NCBI GenBank assembly: GCA_946122785.1
Contig: CAMGYJ010000004.1
Span: 22,081,684 to 22,145,683, forward strand
DNA: 64,000 nt
Reading direction: 5' to 3'
Origin: Linum tenue
Taxonomy: Eukaryota > Streptophyta > Magnoliopsida > Malpighiales > Linaceae
Below the pieces are notes generated by a model that made no database searches, was not told the origin of the DNA, and was given only the letters and a program-made list of their open reading frames with translations. Both the position numbers and the translations under genes were made by a program. Within the stretch, counting starts at the first letter, position 1. Every line of letters starts with the position of its first letter. This document shows, one piece after another, positions 21,259 through 32,498 of the stretch.

Positions 21259-22599
21259 TGACTCGCTAAAACACAACACCTAACAATGGCCAAGTGTAAC
21301 CAATGAAAGGGACTGCAGTATAGTGGCACAAGTAATAAATATCGAATCCACGGGTCTCTAGAGTTACTATTACTCAGCTTCAGTTCATTATCTAGCAAAC
21401 TAGATTAAGAATTGATTGATAAACTACTCTACTAATTACAAGTTGGGAACTCACTTAGGTATGATTCCCCCTAGCTCCTCAATTAGGTCCAAGTTGCAAT
21501 TACCTTTGGTTGATCTACAGTTGATTAAACTGCGGAAGATCCTAAATTAGCTTGGAATCTCTTAAGCTGCCCAAGCCCTCTCAGACAGAATACCCGGCAG
21601 GCGACTAGCCTTCACCGGGATAGACTGCTAAGGCGATTCACACAGATCTCCACTACTGGAATGAATTCCAGTACAAAGCAGTGAATTGATTGACTCTCGC
21701 ACAACCAATTCACTACTATCAATCAAGGAAGCTCTCTTAACCTAATCAGATTCTATCTGTCATAGGTTAAAGCAGAAATCAAGAGAATTTGATCAAGATT
21801 CAATTGACTCAATAAATCATGCCTCAATCGATTATAATCAAACAATATAGCATCCAAAACTTCATACAAGAAAGATCCTAACTCATGGAACTAGGGTTCC
21901 TCAAAACCTAAGTGAAGGGAAGTTACTCCATAGAGAAGAGAGAGACTGCAGAAATCTGATCTAGATCTTCAATCTCCATCTCCAAGCTTGATTCCTGAGC
22001 TCCAATGGCGAAGAAATCCTCCAAAATAGCTCCAAGAATGTTCCCAAGTCGCTCCCTCTCTCTCTAGGGTTCGTCCCTTGGGTGTTTGGGATCCAAAACC
22101 CAGCTCTCTCCTTCTGTTTTGGCTGAAATCTGCTTAAAAACCAGAATTTCCTGACTCACACGGGCATGCCGCACGGCCGTTTGGCTCACCATTGTGACCG
22201 TGCGAGTCAAAACGCACCGTCCCATTAATTCGATTTTCAGCCATCTCACACGGCCAAGGTTGCACGGCCGTGTGAATTTCCTGAGTTGCCCGTGTTTGCT
22301 CTCGGTGGAAATCACACGGCCAATTTTGCAACTTGCACGGCCGTGTGACTCCCAGGACTGCCCGTGTTTGTTCTCGCACAATTCCACACGGCCTGGATTG
22401 TCAGTTGCACGGCCGTGTGGTCTTTATGTGTGGCCGATCCTAGTCCAATCGACCCCAAACTCGCTCCCAAGCCTCCATTCACGTACTAGGACCTGAAATA
22501 TCATAAACAAGCACAACCTAGCGTGAAATCGGCCTAAAACACGAGAATCAACACCTCAAACGGAGTAAGAGCAAGGGTAAAAACATGTGTAAATAACGG
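21259..22599 (-). repeat. 5' LTR of the minus-strand A-type element, end lost
   Basis: Matches 17313-18688 but stops at AAATAACGG instead of continuing GTCCATCA. The next bases AGTAAGAGCAA repeat text found 40 bp earlier in the LTR, then family-C 5'UTR follows. Confidence 0.8.
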
Positions 22600-23245
22600 A
22601 GTAAGAGCAATTTTTGGGAGATTTGGGGCAAGTTTTTTCCGACAAAGTCGTCGGCCGCAAGTCTCCAACGAGCTTCCGATGAAGCTCCGGCCACCACTCT
22701 CTGGTCTGTTTTTCACCCATTTTTCGCCTTCGTCGCATGAACCTCACTTCCTCCTACGTCCTACTTGAGTCTCCAGGTTGGTTATTCAGCTCTACTTTAT
22801 TTAAATTGGGAAAATTGGATTAGGTAGTGAAGTGAGGATGATTTTGTAGTGCCTTGAATGTTGAACCTATAATTAGGCGAGGAATTAGTCGAATTAGGTT
22901 GACTGAATATTGAAATGTCATCGCATGAGCTTAGTTGAGCCGTGGTGGACATTTGGTGATTCAAATTGTTTTTATTTGTCGATTTTGTCCACCAACTACT
23001 AATTGTTGAATTGAAATGAGTGGTTGTGTTTGAATGGTGGTTGGTAACCACCATTGCATGGATTGGGGTTTGAATCCTTTTTGTTGATGAACCTTGAAAA
23101 ACCCACAACCATGCCACGGTGGGTTGAGCTTAAACGTTTGAGATCCATACTGGAAATAAGTGTGGGGGGAAATTTCTTCTTCCTCTCAATGTGTTGTGCT
23201 TAACGAATATTTCCACGTATGGTTTTTGTTTGCCAATTTTTGCAG
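22600..23245 (+). other. 5'UTR exon and intron of the env-position unit (C2)
   Basis: Leader text like that at 3390-3544 ends CTCCAG. A donor GTTGGT lies at 22777 and the acceptor TTTTTGCAG ends at 23245, an intron of about 469 nt. A PPT-like tract AAGTGTGGGGGG lies at 23158-23169. The promoter is missing because the minus-strand element abuts. Confidence 0.55.
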
Positions 23246-23246
23246 G

Positions 23247-24339
23247 ATGCTTAATGAAGAGCATGAGTTCATCAACTTGGTGAACCATCCGTGGTTTGGC
23301 GACAAGTTCACCTACCTGAGGGACAGCCCGGTCGGGCCACACTGGCGGCTGGACTTGGACATGTTCAGGTGCCGAGCCACAATGTCGGGGGTCGTCTGTC
23401 ACCCCAGTGGCTCCGAATGCTCACATTGGACGAGCAGATCTACCACGAGTTGTGTGTGGAGTTCTACTCCACCTTCTCCCATGTGGTCCCGAGCAGCAAG
23501 AGTAGCCGCCCGTACATGGGGTTTATGCTGGGAGGTCAGCCCTTAGTGTTGACCTATGACGCCTTCGCCCATGCCATGGGGCTCGACCCGACGCATATGA
23601 TGATGACAGAGCGGCAGTACGCCACCGATTTTCACTATCAGTCCGCATTACGGGCCCTCTACCGCCCCGAGCACGAGACAGAGGAGTACAAGGCGAGCCG
23701 CACCAATGCGTTGAAGTTGACGACCCCCTGGAGGATCCTTCACACTTTGATCACCCGATCGGTCATCCGCAGCCTGCAGTCGTGACATCTGATGACCAAC
23801 AGAGGGCTTATGACTCTCTTCTCCATTAGGCATCCGGCGGAGCCGATCCACCTGGGATCCTGATAGCCACCTTTTTCGCCCGGTGTCTGGGGCGGAACAG
23901 GGTGGATACCATGCATATGGGGGGCATCATCACAAGGATTGCCCACCACTTCCTAGTGGCCACACTTTACAACCAGCAGCTGGTACTTCAGGAGAGGGGC
24001 ATTGAGTACCTCGACGGGCTCCGACCTTCAGGAGCCATGCATCCAGCAGTTGACCCGGCTCTAGTGGAGCCAGATGCAGGGGTTCCAGCCCCAGAGCAGC
24101 CACCTGCTTGAGCACCCGACCGTCGCCGGCGTCTCGCGCTCCGGCGCCCCATACCATCACCAACAACAACTTCAGCACCCAGACCAGCAGGTGATCCCCT
24201 CGTCTAGAGGATGGATCGCCTTGAGACACAGTTTGGGGGAGTGACTTCCCGCCTCAACCGATAGACAGACCTCCTCGAGCAGATGGGTAGACGCCAGGGT
24301 CTCATTCCCGATGATGAGCCAGGGCCTTCGACGCAGTGA
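23247..24339 (+). pseudogene. Env-position ORF, broken (C2)
   Basis: ATG lies one base after the acceptor (MLNEEHEFINLVNHPWF). A frameshift near 23405 moves to the frame with IYHELCVEFYSTF, FMLGGQPLVLTYDAFAHAMG and ALKLTTPWRILHTLITRS. A stop follows at 23784, another shift near 23860, and TGA at 24109 in the proline-rich linker. The C-terminal part (RMDRLETQFGGVTSRL) reaches a stop at 24337. The domain order matches the C1 and C3 copies. Function is unknown. Confidence 0.75.
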
Positions 24340-25302
24340 GGTAGCCGTAGAGGGAGATATGTGGCAGAGCCGATTCCTTTCGCCCCACTACTCCACTCGG
24401 AACTCTAAACTCTTTTGTTTTATTTTTCTTTCGTTATGTGTGTGTGACCATAAACTACTACTTCTACTATCGTATTGTGTTGTCTAATAACCTCGCCTTG
24501 AGCAAGTCGTATTGTGTTTGTGTGTGTGTATTTTTTTTTTGTCTTTTCCTTGAAGCTCCAAATCTCCTACCCCGGAAACAAATCCAAATTTCACTCACAA
24601 AGCAAAGTGGTAACGTCGTTCTACCCCTGAGGGCAATGTCGAGCTTAAGTGTGGGGGGTAGTCTACTTTTATGCTTGTGTGAGTGTGATTGATGCTTGGA
24701 GCCTTGATTTATGCCCAAATTTGAAAATTTGAGGGCTCCAAGCAATGTTTGCATGATCAAAGTGGCTAGTTTGTAGGAGAATCTTGTGGTTAATGGCATT
24801 GACCTTGAATTGTTGCTTGTGATCGAGTACATCCTATGATGATGATTGAGAGGTGCATTAGGATAGTGCAAAGGTTTAGTTCTGATGTGTGCAAAATGAA
24901 TGGATGTTTTGACTCTATTACTTGTTGATTACAATTGCCATGCATGTTGCTTTGTGAATTGGAATAGATGGTTGGGTGACTAGGTAGCCATGTGAGATTT
25001 GAGCCGATTGTTTTCTTCTTGTGTGCTTAGATCCCTCTTACCATGGCGAGGAACATCACAGTTGTCACTAGTGAGTATGATGGAGGCATAGGATTAGTCC
25101 ACGCCCAAATGTTGATTGTCCCGAAATGATGGGTGATAGTTTGGAAGGGAGAAGCAAGGTTTTTGGCCGATGCTAGTGGCCGTTTTTGTGAGGAAGGTTC
25201 TTAGTCGAAACCATAGAACCTTTGGTTTTAGGGTGAAGATGTAGGACCTCATGATGTGTTTGCCACCACCCAAAAAGCATTTTCCCCATGTCCAAGACAA
25301 TT
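24340..25302 (+). other. 3'UTR of C2, truncated
   Basis: Contains the PPT-like CTTAAGTGTGGGGGG (24644-24658) and the bipartite hairpin GCTTGGAGCC/GGCTCCAAGC with inner CAAATTT/AAATTTG (24694-24743). It breaks off after CCATGTCCAAGACAATT and joins the LTR about 25 bp inside its start, so the PPT and LTR tip are deleted. Confidence 0.75.
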
Positions 25303-25958
25303 CCACACATTTTATCCCCGTTTCCCTTGGGCGTTTATAACATTCGAACTCCTAGAAGGGTGGTTTTACTCTAGGTTTTATACGTTTTAGTGTGTTTCAG
25401 GATCCCACAGGTGAAACCAGCCCCAGAGTCGAAAGTTGGACGAAAAGAGGCAAAGACCGGGCAAAGAGGGTGATCTAGGCGAGGTTCACGGGTTAGCATT
25501 GGAGCTCACGGTCCCCTATGTCCGTGAACTGAATCCCAAAACCGCGAACCGCGATGCGTCCAGGATGAAATCTGCAACTACTAGCGCAAGATGAGTTCAC
25601 GGTCAACAAGACCGTGAAGATCGAGGCCAAACCTTGAACTCTTGATGGCGAAGCGATGCGTTTCGACATCGCGCTCTGTGTTCATAGCCGTGAACTGAGC
25701 CTGGTACTAGTATAAAGGGTGAGCTGAAAGGAAGAGAGAGGGAGAGCCCAAGTGCGAGAAAGTGTATTCTTCTTCAAATTTTAGAGAGAGAAAGGACGAA
25801 CCAAGGAAGAAGGAAGGCTAGGGTTTGCTCCAAGTGGTAAATTGGGAAGAATCTCTCAAAGAGAAGATCAAATCAAGCTTAAAGGAGATTGGAGGCATCA
25901 CCATGATGGTTTCTACCTCTTTCTCTTGTGTTCTTCCCCTTTCGAGCATGGAGTAGTA
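25303..25958 (+). repeat. Family-C LTR, both ends missing, shared by C2 and C3
   Basis: Begins inside the LTR at ACACATTTTATCCCC. It contains TTCACGGTC-(5 nt)-GACCGTGAA at 25596-25618 and TATAAAGGG at 25711. It breaks off at about 25958 in gag-coding sequence. It lies between two family-C interiors. Confidence 0.75.
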
Positions 25959-26330
25959 CTCCTAGAGGACAAGAAGCATGGGAAGAGGCCGGTAATGGCG
26001 TGTGATTGGTGTTCGAGTACCAATCTGGAGATTTCGGAGTGTCAAATGATGAAGGAATCAAGCACCCACGAGTAGCAAGTGAGTTTCATCGCCATTGCTA
26101 GAGGGAACAACCCCTATAGCAACACTTACAACCTGGGGTGGCAAAATCATCCCAATTTCTCTTGGTCCTCCCCTACCAACCCAAGAACCCCCGGTTTCCT
26201 AGGACCGACGGGGAATTATCAACCAAGGACTACTTTCATTCAACAAAGGCCGCAATTCCAAGGCTCTAATTTCCAACAACCGTTCCAAGCTCAAGGTGGT
26301 CAAGGGGAACAATGGTCCTAATCGTGAAAA
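25959..26330 (+). pseudogene. Misplaced Athila gag fragment
   Basis: Translation gives the Cys-rich word CDWCSSTNLEISEC, then after a stop the Athila gag signature RGNNPYSNTYN with NHPNFSW, then Q-rich sequence (FIQQRPQFQGSNFQQPF). The homologous part of the true gag lies downstream at about 27410-27680. This copy sits where the end of the LTR and the PBS should be. Confidence 0.8.
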
Positions 26331-26434
26331 GTTTGTTTGGTGTTAATCTAGCTTATAATTTATGTTTGGTTGAATTGTGAAGTGTTTGCCTGTGCTAGGC
26401 GTGTTGTGTTCTCTATGTGTGCACAAGGAGGTGC
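26331..26434 (+). other. Leader of element C3
   Basis: GTGTTAATCTAGC and nearby text matches the leader after the LTR at 49140-49165. It leads to the gag ATG at 26435. Confidence 0.55.
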
Positions 26435-28985
26435 ATGACCCAGAGCAATCTAGCGCTTTTAACACCGCTGGATGAGGACATCAACCGGACTCTCCGACTT
26501 CTAGCTCGAGAGAGGGAGCAAAGAGGCAAGAAGGAGAAGTGAAGAAAGGGGACAACAAGTTGGTCCCGAAGTTGGATGAATTATATGAGAAGTTGAAGTT
26601 GAAATAGCGGGGAATCAACATCGAGGTGTTCATCCGCTTCCAAACCCAAATGGAGAAGCGGAAGCCGAGGAAGGGCCAAGGACTATGATATTACATGGCT
26701 ACACGGGCGGCGGATATCCAATCTCCCCTCTTACATCCACCCATGGCCGCCAAAAACTTTGAGATTAAGCCCTCTCTCGTGACGATGATTCAACAAAATG
26801 CTTACTTCCACGGCCTATCCCATGAATCACCACGAGAGCATGTCCAAAGATTTCTTGAACTAGCGAGAAGCTTGAAGATTAATGGCGCCCCCGAGGAGGC
26901 ATTGCGATTGAAGCTCTTCCCCTATTCTTTGGCGGGAAAGGAACTTCGATGGCTCAACAACCGTCCGGCTCTATCCATCACCTCTTGGGATGATCTCCTC
27001 AACAAGTTCATAACCCGATATTGTCCTCCTTCCAAGACGGCCTAGTGGAGGAAGAAGATCACTCACTTTGAGCAAGAGGAGGATGGGACATTGAGGGATG
27101 CATGGGAAAGATTCTCTGACTACTTCCTCCAATACCCTCACCATGGATTTGGGGAGCAATTTCGGATAGAAACTTTCTATGGAGGACTAATTCAAGATGA
27201 CAAGATCCTTATCGATTCTCTATGCCAAGGGAGCTTGATGAACATTGAACCCTGCTCAACTGACCGAGTTGCGCGAAGATATGGCTCTTAAGGGATATGA
27301 TTGGGGCTTGACAAGAAGTAGAAAGAGAAGCACCGATCGAGTAGAGCGAAGTGTGGGAGCGAGTGCTCCACTTGAAGTGAAGCTTGATAAGTTGATCGAG
27401 GCAATCCTTGAGGATAAGAAGCAAGGGAAGAGAGCGGTGATTTATTGTGATTGGTGTTCGAGCACCAATTATGAAATTACGGATTGCCAAGCTATGAAGG
27501 AGTTAAGTACCCCCCAAGGAGCAAGTGAGTTTCATTGCCAATGCCAGAGGGAAAAACCCTTATAGCAACACCTACAACCCCGGGTAGCGCAATCATCCAA
27601 ACTTTGCTTGGTCTTCCCCTACCAGTCCAAAAGCTCTCGGTTTCCAAGATCCAACGGGCAACTACCAACCTCGGCCAAGCTCGCAGAAGTTCGAGAAGAT
27701 TGAGAAATTCATGAATGTGGCAACATCCAAGTTCACCTTAGTTGAGGCGGGACTCCGAAGCCATCAAGCGAGTCTCCAAAATATGGAAGTGCAAATTAGC
27801 AATCTTGTCGGGATCCTCACCGAGAGACCAAAGGGAGCCCTACCCTCCCAAACAATTCCCAACCCCAAAGATCAAGTCGGGTGCAATGCAATTTTATTGA
27901 GAGGCTGGAAGGTGACCCTGGAGGTCGTTGCCGAAGGGGTGAATGAGAAGGCATACCCTCTACCCAAGGGTGAAGAAGAGGAAACCTCGGGGGAAAAGAG
28001 AAGAGTGGCAAGGAAGGCATTGCCGATGCCACCACCTGTGGCTGAGTACACACCACCCCTACCTTTTCCCACGACAGTGGACAAGGAAAGATCGGAAGCG
28101 GAATGTGGAGGTTTAATGGAGATGCTTCCAAAGCTCCACCTAAACATTCCCTTCATTGAAGCAATATGCCACATGCCAAGGTACTCAAAATACCTCAAGG
28201 GGCTTCTTTCTAAGAAGTCGAAGTTCGAAGACCTCGCCAATGTCACCCTAGGAGAGGAGTGCTCAGCCTTCATCCTTAACAGGTTGCCCAAGAAGCAACC
28301 CGATCCAGGTAGTTTCACTATACCTCTTTGCATCGGTTCTCATCACATAGAAAATTTCTTGGCGGACTTAGGGGTGAGCATAAATGTGATACCATATAAG
28401 CTTTTTAAGAGGCTAGGCATAGGTGCACTAAAAAATACAAGGCTTAGTGTCACATTGGCCGATCGCACTGTCATTAGTCCTAGGGACATAGTGGAGGACG
28501 TGCTAGTACGAGTGGGGAAATTGTGTTATCCAACGGACTTTGTGATCCTGGATATAAGTGAGGATTCTGAGATGCCACTCATACTAGGATGCCCTTTCCT
28601 AGCCACTGCCAAGGCATTAGTTGATGTAAATGATCGAACTTTGATTCTGAGAGATGGTGAGAAGAGAATTACTCTTGGAATTGATCATAAGCCTAGGAGT
28701 AAGGAAGTAAAGGAAGTTGAACCGGGTGATATGAATGCAAGTGGAGGGAAGCCTTGCAAGGCGAACCCCACTATTATTGTTGGTTCTTGTGATGATGTGA
28801 AGCAGGGAAGCAAGGAGGGCATCTCACCCAAAGAAAGAAGGAAGGTAGCTTGGAGGGAAAGTTATGTCGTGTTAATGACCGGTGGAAGGAAAAGGGCAAG
28901 GCAAAAGTGATCGGCCAAGAAGGCCATCCGATGGAGCTTAAGTTGGGAGGCGACATGCCTCGCCCCGAAAACATGGCGGATCCAC
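26435..28985 (+). pseudogene. Athila gag and protease of element C3, broken
   Basis: ATG at 26435 opens with LLTPLDEDINRTLRLL and stops at 26540. The Retrotrans_gag domain follows (IKPSLVTMIQQNAYFHGL, LKLFPYSLAGKELRWL, FITRYCPPSKTA, then a stop and TLRDAWERFSDYFLQYPHHG). Next come CDWCSSTNYEITDCQ and NPYSNTY-like text. From 27711 to 28910 the frame is open: a gag C-terminal helix, TERPKGALPSQTIPNPKDQ, the linker, and the protease with ADLGVS as active site and ILGCPFLATAKALVDV. The tail after 28850 shifts frame but keeps KGKAKVIGQEGHPMEL. No RT, RNase H or integrase follows. Confidence 0.85.
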
Positions 28986-29023
28986 TCTCGGTGACAGCAT
29001 GTTCCAAAACAGGATAGATCCGC

Positions 29024-29073
29024 AACGTCAAGCTAGTGACGTTAACTGAGCGCTTGTAGGGAGGCAACCCAAC
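29024..29073 (+). other. Twin hairpin downstream of gag-PR (C3)
   Basis: Stem AACGTC/GACGTT (29024-29029 with 29038-29043). Then GTAGGG/CCCAAC around AGGCAA (29056-29073), with one A-A mismatch. Confidence 0.7.
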
Positions 29074-29249
29074 GAAGGTTTGTTTTCTTTTCCTTATTTT
29101 TGTTTTTGTGTGTCAAGTGAAGAGTTCTAGTGGTCGAGTGGTATTCCCGTGCCACGTTTTTTGGTTGTGCATTTTGAGGTTGTGTCGTGATCGATAGAAG
29201 GCACGCTGGAATAGGCCGAGTCAAAAAATTTCAGAAGTGCCCTGTTTTC

Positions 29250-29450
29250 ACTGATGTTCACGGACGGATTTCCAAGTTCACGGTCTTACAAGATCGTTAA
29301 AAAGCAAACGCGTCCGTGAACCAGGCACTTCCACGAGTGTAACACTTATCGACCAACCCCAATCCACGGACGGATTGCAGAGTTCACGGTCTTTAAGACC
29401 ATGAATTGGAAAACGCGTCCGTGAACTACTAGCCTTGCCTATAAAAGGGG
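29250..29450 (+). promoter_or_regulatory. Putative internal promoter (C3)
   Basis: Contains several TTCACGG and CCGTGAAC words. The inverted pair GTTCACGGTC-(5 nt)-GACCATGAA lies near 29376-29403, and TATAAAAGGGG is at 29440. It is equivalent to 2900-3215 in C1. Confidence 0.6.
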
Positions 29451-30246
29451 CGTGAACGTCGACTCTCCACTTCAGGAACTAAAACTTGCCGAAAAATTCA
29501 AATCTCGCCAGAAAACCGTGAAATTTCCGATGGTTTTTGGCCATTTCCCCCATTTCCAGCGAGCAAAACCCAAAACCAAGCACAAATCCATTCTCCCCTC
29601 ATCAAAAGCGGCCTTCGCCGAGATTTTGGGGAGATTTGGAGCACATTTTTTCGGTGAAGTCGCCGCCAGCGAGCTTCTGACGAAGCACCGGTGACCCTTC
29701 TCTGGTCTGTTTTCGGCCGATTTTTACTGTCCTCGCCTTCATTTCACTTCCTCCTACAGCCCACTTGAGAGTCTCCAGATTGGTTTTCAACTCTATCTTA
29801 TTAATTTTGGGAGAATTGGATTAGGTAGTGAAGTGAGGAAAATTTAAGTGAATTGAATGTTGAACTTAGAATTAGGTGAATTAGGGTGATTGAATGATTG
29901 AATGATGTTGCTTGAGCTTATTTGAGCCTTGGTGGGCATGCTTTAATTTGAATTGCTTGTATTTGGGAAATTTGCATACCAAGTGCTAATTGTTGAATGA
30001 TGAGAAATGTTTGATTGAGTGGTGGTTGGTAGCCACCGTGGCATGGTTTGGGTTTGAATTTTTGTGTGAGATAATCTGTGACCACTTAGAACCGTGCCGC
30101 GGTGTGCTTAAGTTTAATTGTTTTGATTAGCATGGATATGTACTGAAAATTTAAGTGTGTGGGGGGAGGGGGGAATTCTTTTTCCTCTCAATGAGCTATG
30201 ATTGACATTTATTTCCTCGTATGGTGCATGGTTGTCGATTTTGCAG
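29451..30246 (+). other. 5'UTR exon and intron (C3), donor mutated
   Basis: The leader ends CTCCAG as in the other copies, but the next bases are AT instead of GT (29779). The acceptor TTTTGCAG ends at 30246. A PPT-like TTAAGTGTGTGGGGGG lies at 30151-30166. Confidence 0.55.
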
Positions 30247-30247
30247 G

Positions 30248-31085
30248 ATGTTGAACGTGGAGCACGAGTTCATCAGTTACCAGGTGGACCACGCCCGGTT
30301 CGGACATAAGTTCACCTACCAACGGGACAGCCCGATTGGACAACATTGGCGGCTGGACCTGGATATGTTTAACACAATTAGGTGCCGAGCCGCAATGTCA
30401 GGGGTCGTCTATAACACTCACTGGCACCTGTTGCTCTCGATTGATGAGGTCATCTACCACGAGGTCTATGTGGAGTTCTACTCCACGTTCGCCCATGTAG
30501 TCTCGAACGGCAAGAAGAGGTGGCCATATCTTGAGTTCATACTGGGAAGTCAGCCTCGAGTTCTGACCTATGATGCCTTCGCTCAGGCCATGGGGCTCGA
30601 CCCGACGTACATGACAATGAAGGAGCGGCAGTACACATCCGACTTCCACTATTATGCCGCATGCAGGGCCCTCAGTTGTCCAGATCATGAGCACGAGGAG
30701 TACGCGGCGAGCCACACCAATGCGCTGAAGTTGAGGTACCCTTGGAGGATCCCGCATACCCTGCTCACCCGCTCAGTCATCCCTAGCCTGTACTCGGGAC
30801 ATCTGATCACGAACAGATCGTTGCTAGCTCTCTTCTCCATGAGGCATCCAGCAGAGCTGATCCACCGGGGATCACTGATCGCCGCCTCTTTCGCCCGATG
30901 TTGGGGCGAAATAGGGTGGACACCATGCGAATGAGGGGCATCATCATGAGGCTGGCCCACCACTTTCAGGTGGATCTGGAGCGATGCTCCATCGTGGGAC
31001 GGACAAAGTTGTTCCCAGTGGAGACTCTCTACAACCAGAAGCTAGTGCTTCAAGGAGAGTGGGGAGTAGAGTACTTTGAGGAGCT
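30248..31085 (+). pseudogene. Env-position ORF of C3, 5' part, split by element B
   Basis: ATG lies one base after the acceptor. The frame is open to about 30932, with MLNVEHEFISYQVDH, VIYHEVYVEFYSTF, FILGSQPRVLTYDAFAQAMG and LRYPWRIPHTLLTRS. A frameshift near 30900 moves it to the frame with GRNRVDTMRMRGIIMRLAHHFQVD. The coding text is interrupted at 31086-31090 by the target site of element B and resumes at 40007. Confidence 0.8.
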
Positions 31086-31090
31086 CCGAC
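31086..31090 (+). repeat. Left target-site duplication of element B
   Basis: CCGAC, repeated at 40002-40006 right after the 3' LTR. Confidence 0.9.
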
Positions 31091-32475
31091 TGATAGCATC
31101 GTATTTGCACGTGTTTTCACTCTGGTTTCCTGTCCATTTTGGCTCGAATTGATTGTTCCTTGGCCTATTTTACGCTAGGTTGTGTTGTTTTGTCGTATTT
31201 CAGGTCCTAGCAAGTAAAGAGGAGCAAAGGCGCAAGTTTCGGGTCATTTGGAGGTCAATTGGCGAGTCACAGAGTGAATTACGGGCAGCCCCTGCTTAAT
31301 TACGGCCGTAATTATGCAGGGCATGCCCGTAATTAATTGGACGAGCTTCTCCCCAGCAATTCTTCTCGGCGTAGAAATTACGGGCAAGACACCCAGTAAT
31401 TACGGCCGTAATTTGCTAATTACTGGCGGTAATTGGAAATTACGGCCGTAACTTCTCCTCTGCCAGCTTAAGTGAAACGCGCGTTTTGGTGTGAATTACG
31501 GGCAGGAAGGATTACGGCCGTAATTCTGCCCGTAATTCGCCCAGAGTCGGGTTTTTGAAGGCAGATTCGAGCCAAGGAGAGGGAATTCGATTTTCTGGGC
31601 AAAAACAGAGTTTTAGAGAGAGAAAGAGCGAAGAACAAACCCTAGGAGCTATCTTGGAGTGGATTTCTCATCATTGAAGCCCGGATTGCGTCCCTAGGAG
31701 TGAAGATTGACATCCCAGAGCAGATTTTCCTCATCTTTATGAGTATGGCTACTCTGATTTCTGTTTTCCTTTCTCTCTCTATGGAGTAGAACCTCTCTCT
31801 CACTTGGGTATGAAGAACCCTAGTTCCTGATGTTAGGGTTTTGATTGTAATGACTTGGGATGATATTATTGTTTGATTATAATCGAATGATGCATGTTTC
31901 ATGAATTGATTTGAGTCTGATCAGCTTGTTTCAATTTCTGCTTCAACCTGAGATAGATAGAATCTGATTAGGTTGTTAGAGCTTCTTCATTCGATAGTAG
32001 GAGATTGGCTATACGAGAGTTAGCCAGTTTACTGCTTTGTACTGGTGTTCTTAACGCCAGTAGTGGAGTTCTGTGTTTATAGCCTCAGCTTTCTATCCCG
32101 GTGAAGACTAGTCGTCTGCCGGGTAGTTAGACTGAGAGGGCTTGGTCAGCTTAAGAGATTCCAAGCTACTGTCGGATCTTCCGCAGTCTAATCAACAGTA
32201 AATCAACCCAGGGAATTGCAATTGAACCTAACTAAGGGGCTAGGGGGACTCAATCCCGAGTGACTCTTAACTGCTTTTGAAAACCGAACCATTTCCTGCT
32301 TTCTTACTGCTTTCGCGTTAAACAACAATCACTCGAACTAGTTTGCTAGATAATAGAGAATCACGGAGTAAGCAGTAGATCTAGACCCCGGGTTGATAAT
32401 TAAACTTGCCTGTTACTGCATTCCCGGACTGCGATTACACTTGGTCGCAGTTTGGTGTTGTGTTTTGGCGTGTCA
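31091..32475 (+). repeat. 5' LTR, family B
   Basis: TGATAGCATC to GGCGTGTCA, 1385 bp, with TSD before and PBS after. A fragment of a related LTR lies at 49198-49496. Confidence 0.95.
31276..31550 (+). promoter_or_regulatory. Palindrome array in LTR B
   Basis: The perfect 18-bp palindrome TAATTACGGCCGTAATTA lies at 31297-31314. It is nested between outer arms ATTACGGGCA and TGCCCGTAAT. Further TTACGGCCGTAA words follow to 31550. The same array occurs in the 3' LTR at 38802-39076 and inside the element at 34447-34690. Confidence 0.75.
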
Positions 32476-32481
32476 AGTTTT

Positions 32482-32495
32482 TGGCGCCGTTGCCG
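32482..32495 (+). other. Primer binding site, tRNA-Asp (14 nt left)
   Basis: TGGCGCCGTTGCCG, after which the tRNA-Asp match stops and pol sequence begins. The deletion of gag-PR-RT starts at or just after the PBS. Confidence 0.85.
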
Positions 32496-32498
32496 TTG

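Larger units (their letters stand above)
17313..22599 (-). mobile_element. Non-autonomous A-type element with one ORF
   Basis: Read on the minus strand: 5' LTR (21259-22599), perfect PBS, a 412-aa ORF, twin hairpin, 3'UTR hairpin, PPT, 3' LTR (17313-18688). No gag, protease, RT or integrase motifs occur. The outer end of the 5' LTR lacks about 7-8 bp, and the two flanks do not share a target duplication (GATAT at the left is not found at the right). One end has therefore been rearranged after insertion. Confidence 0.85.
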
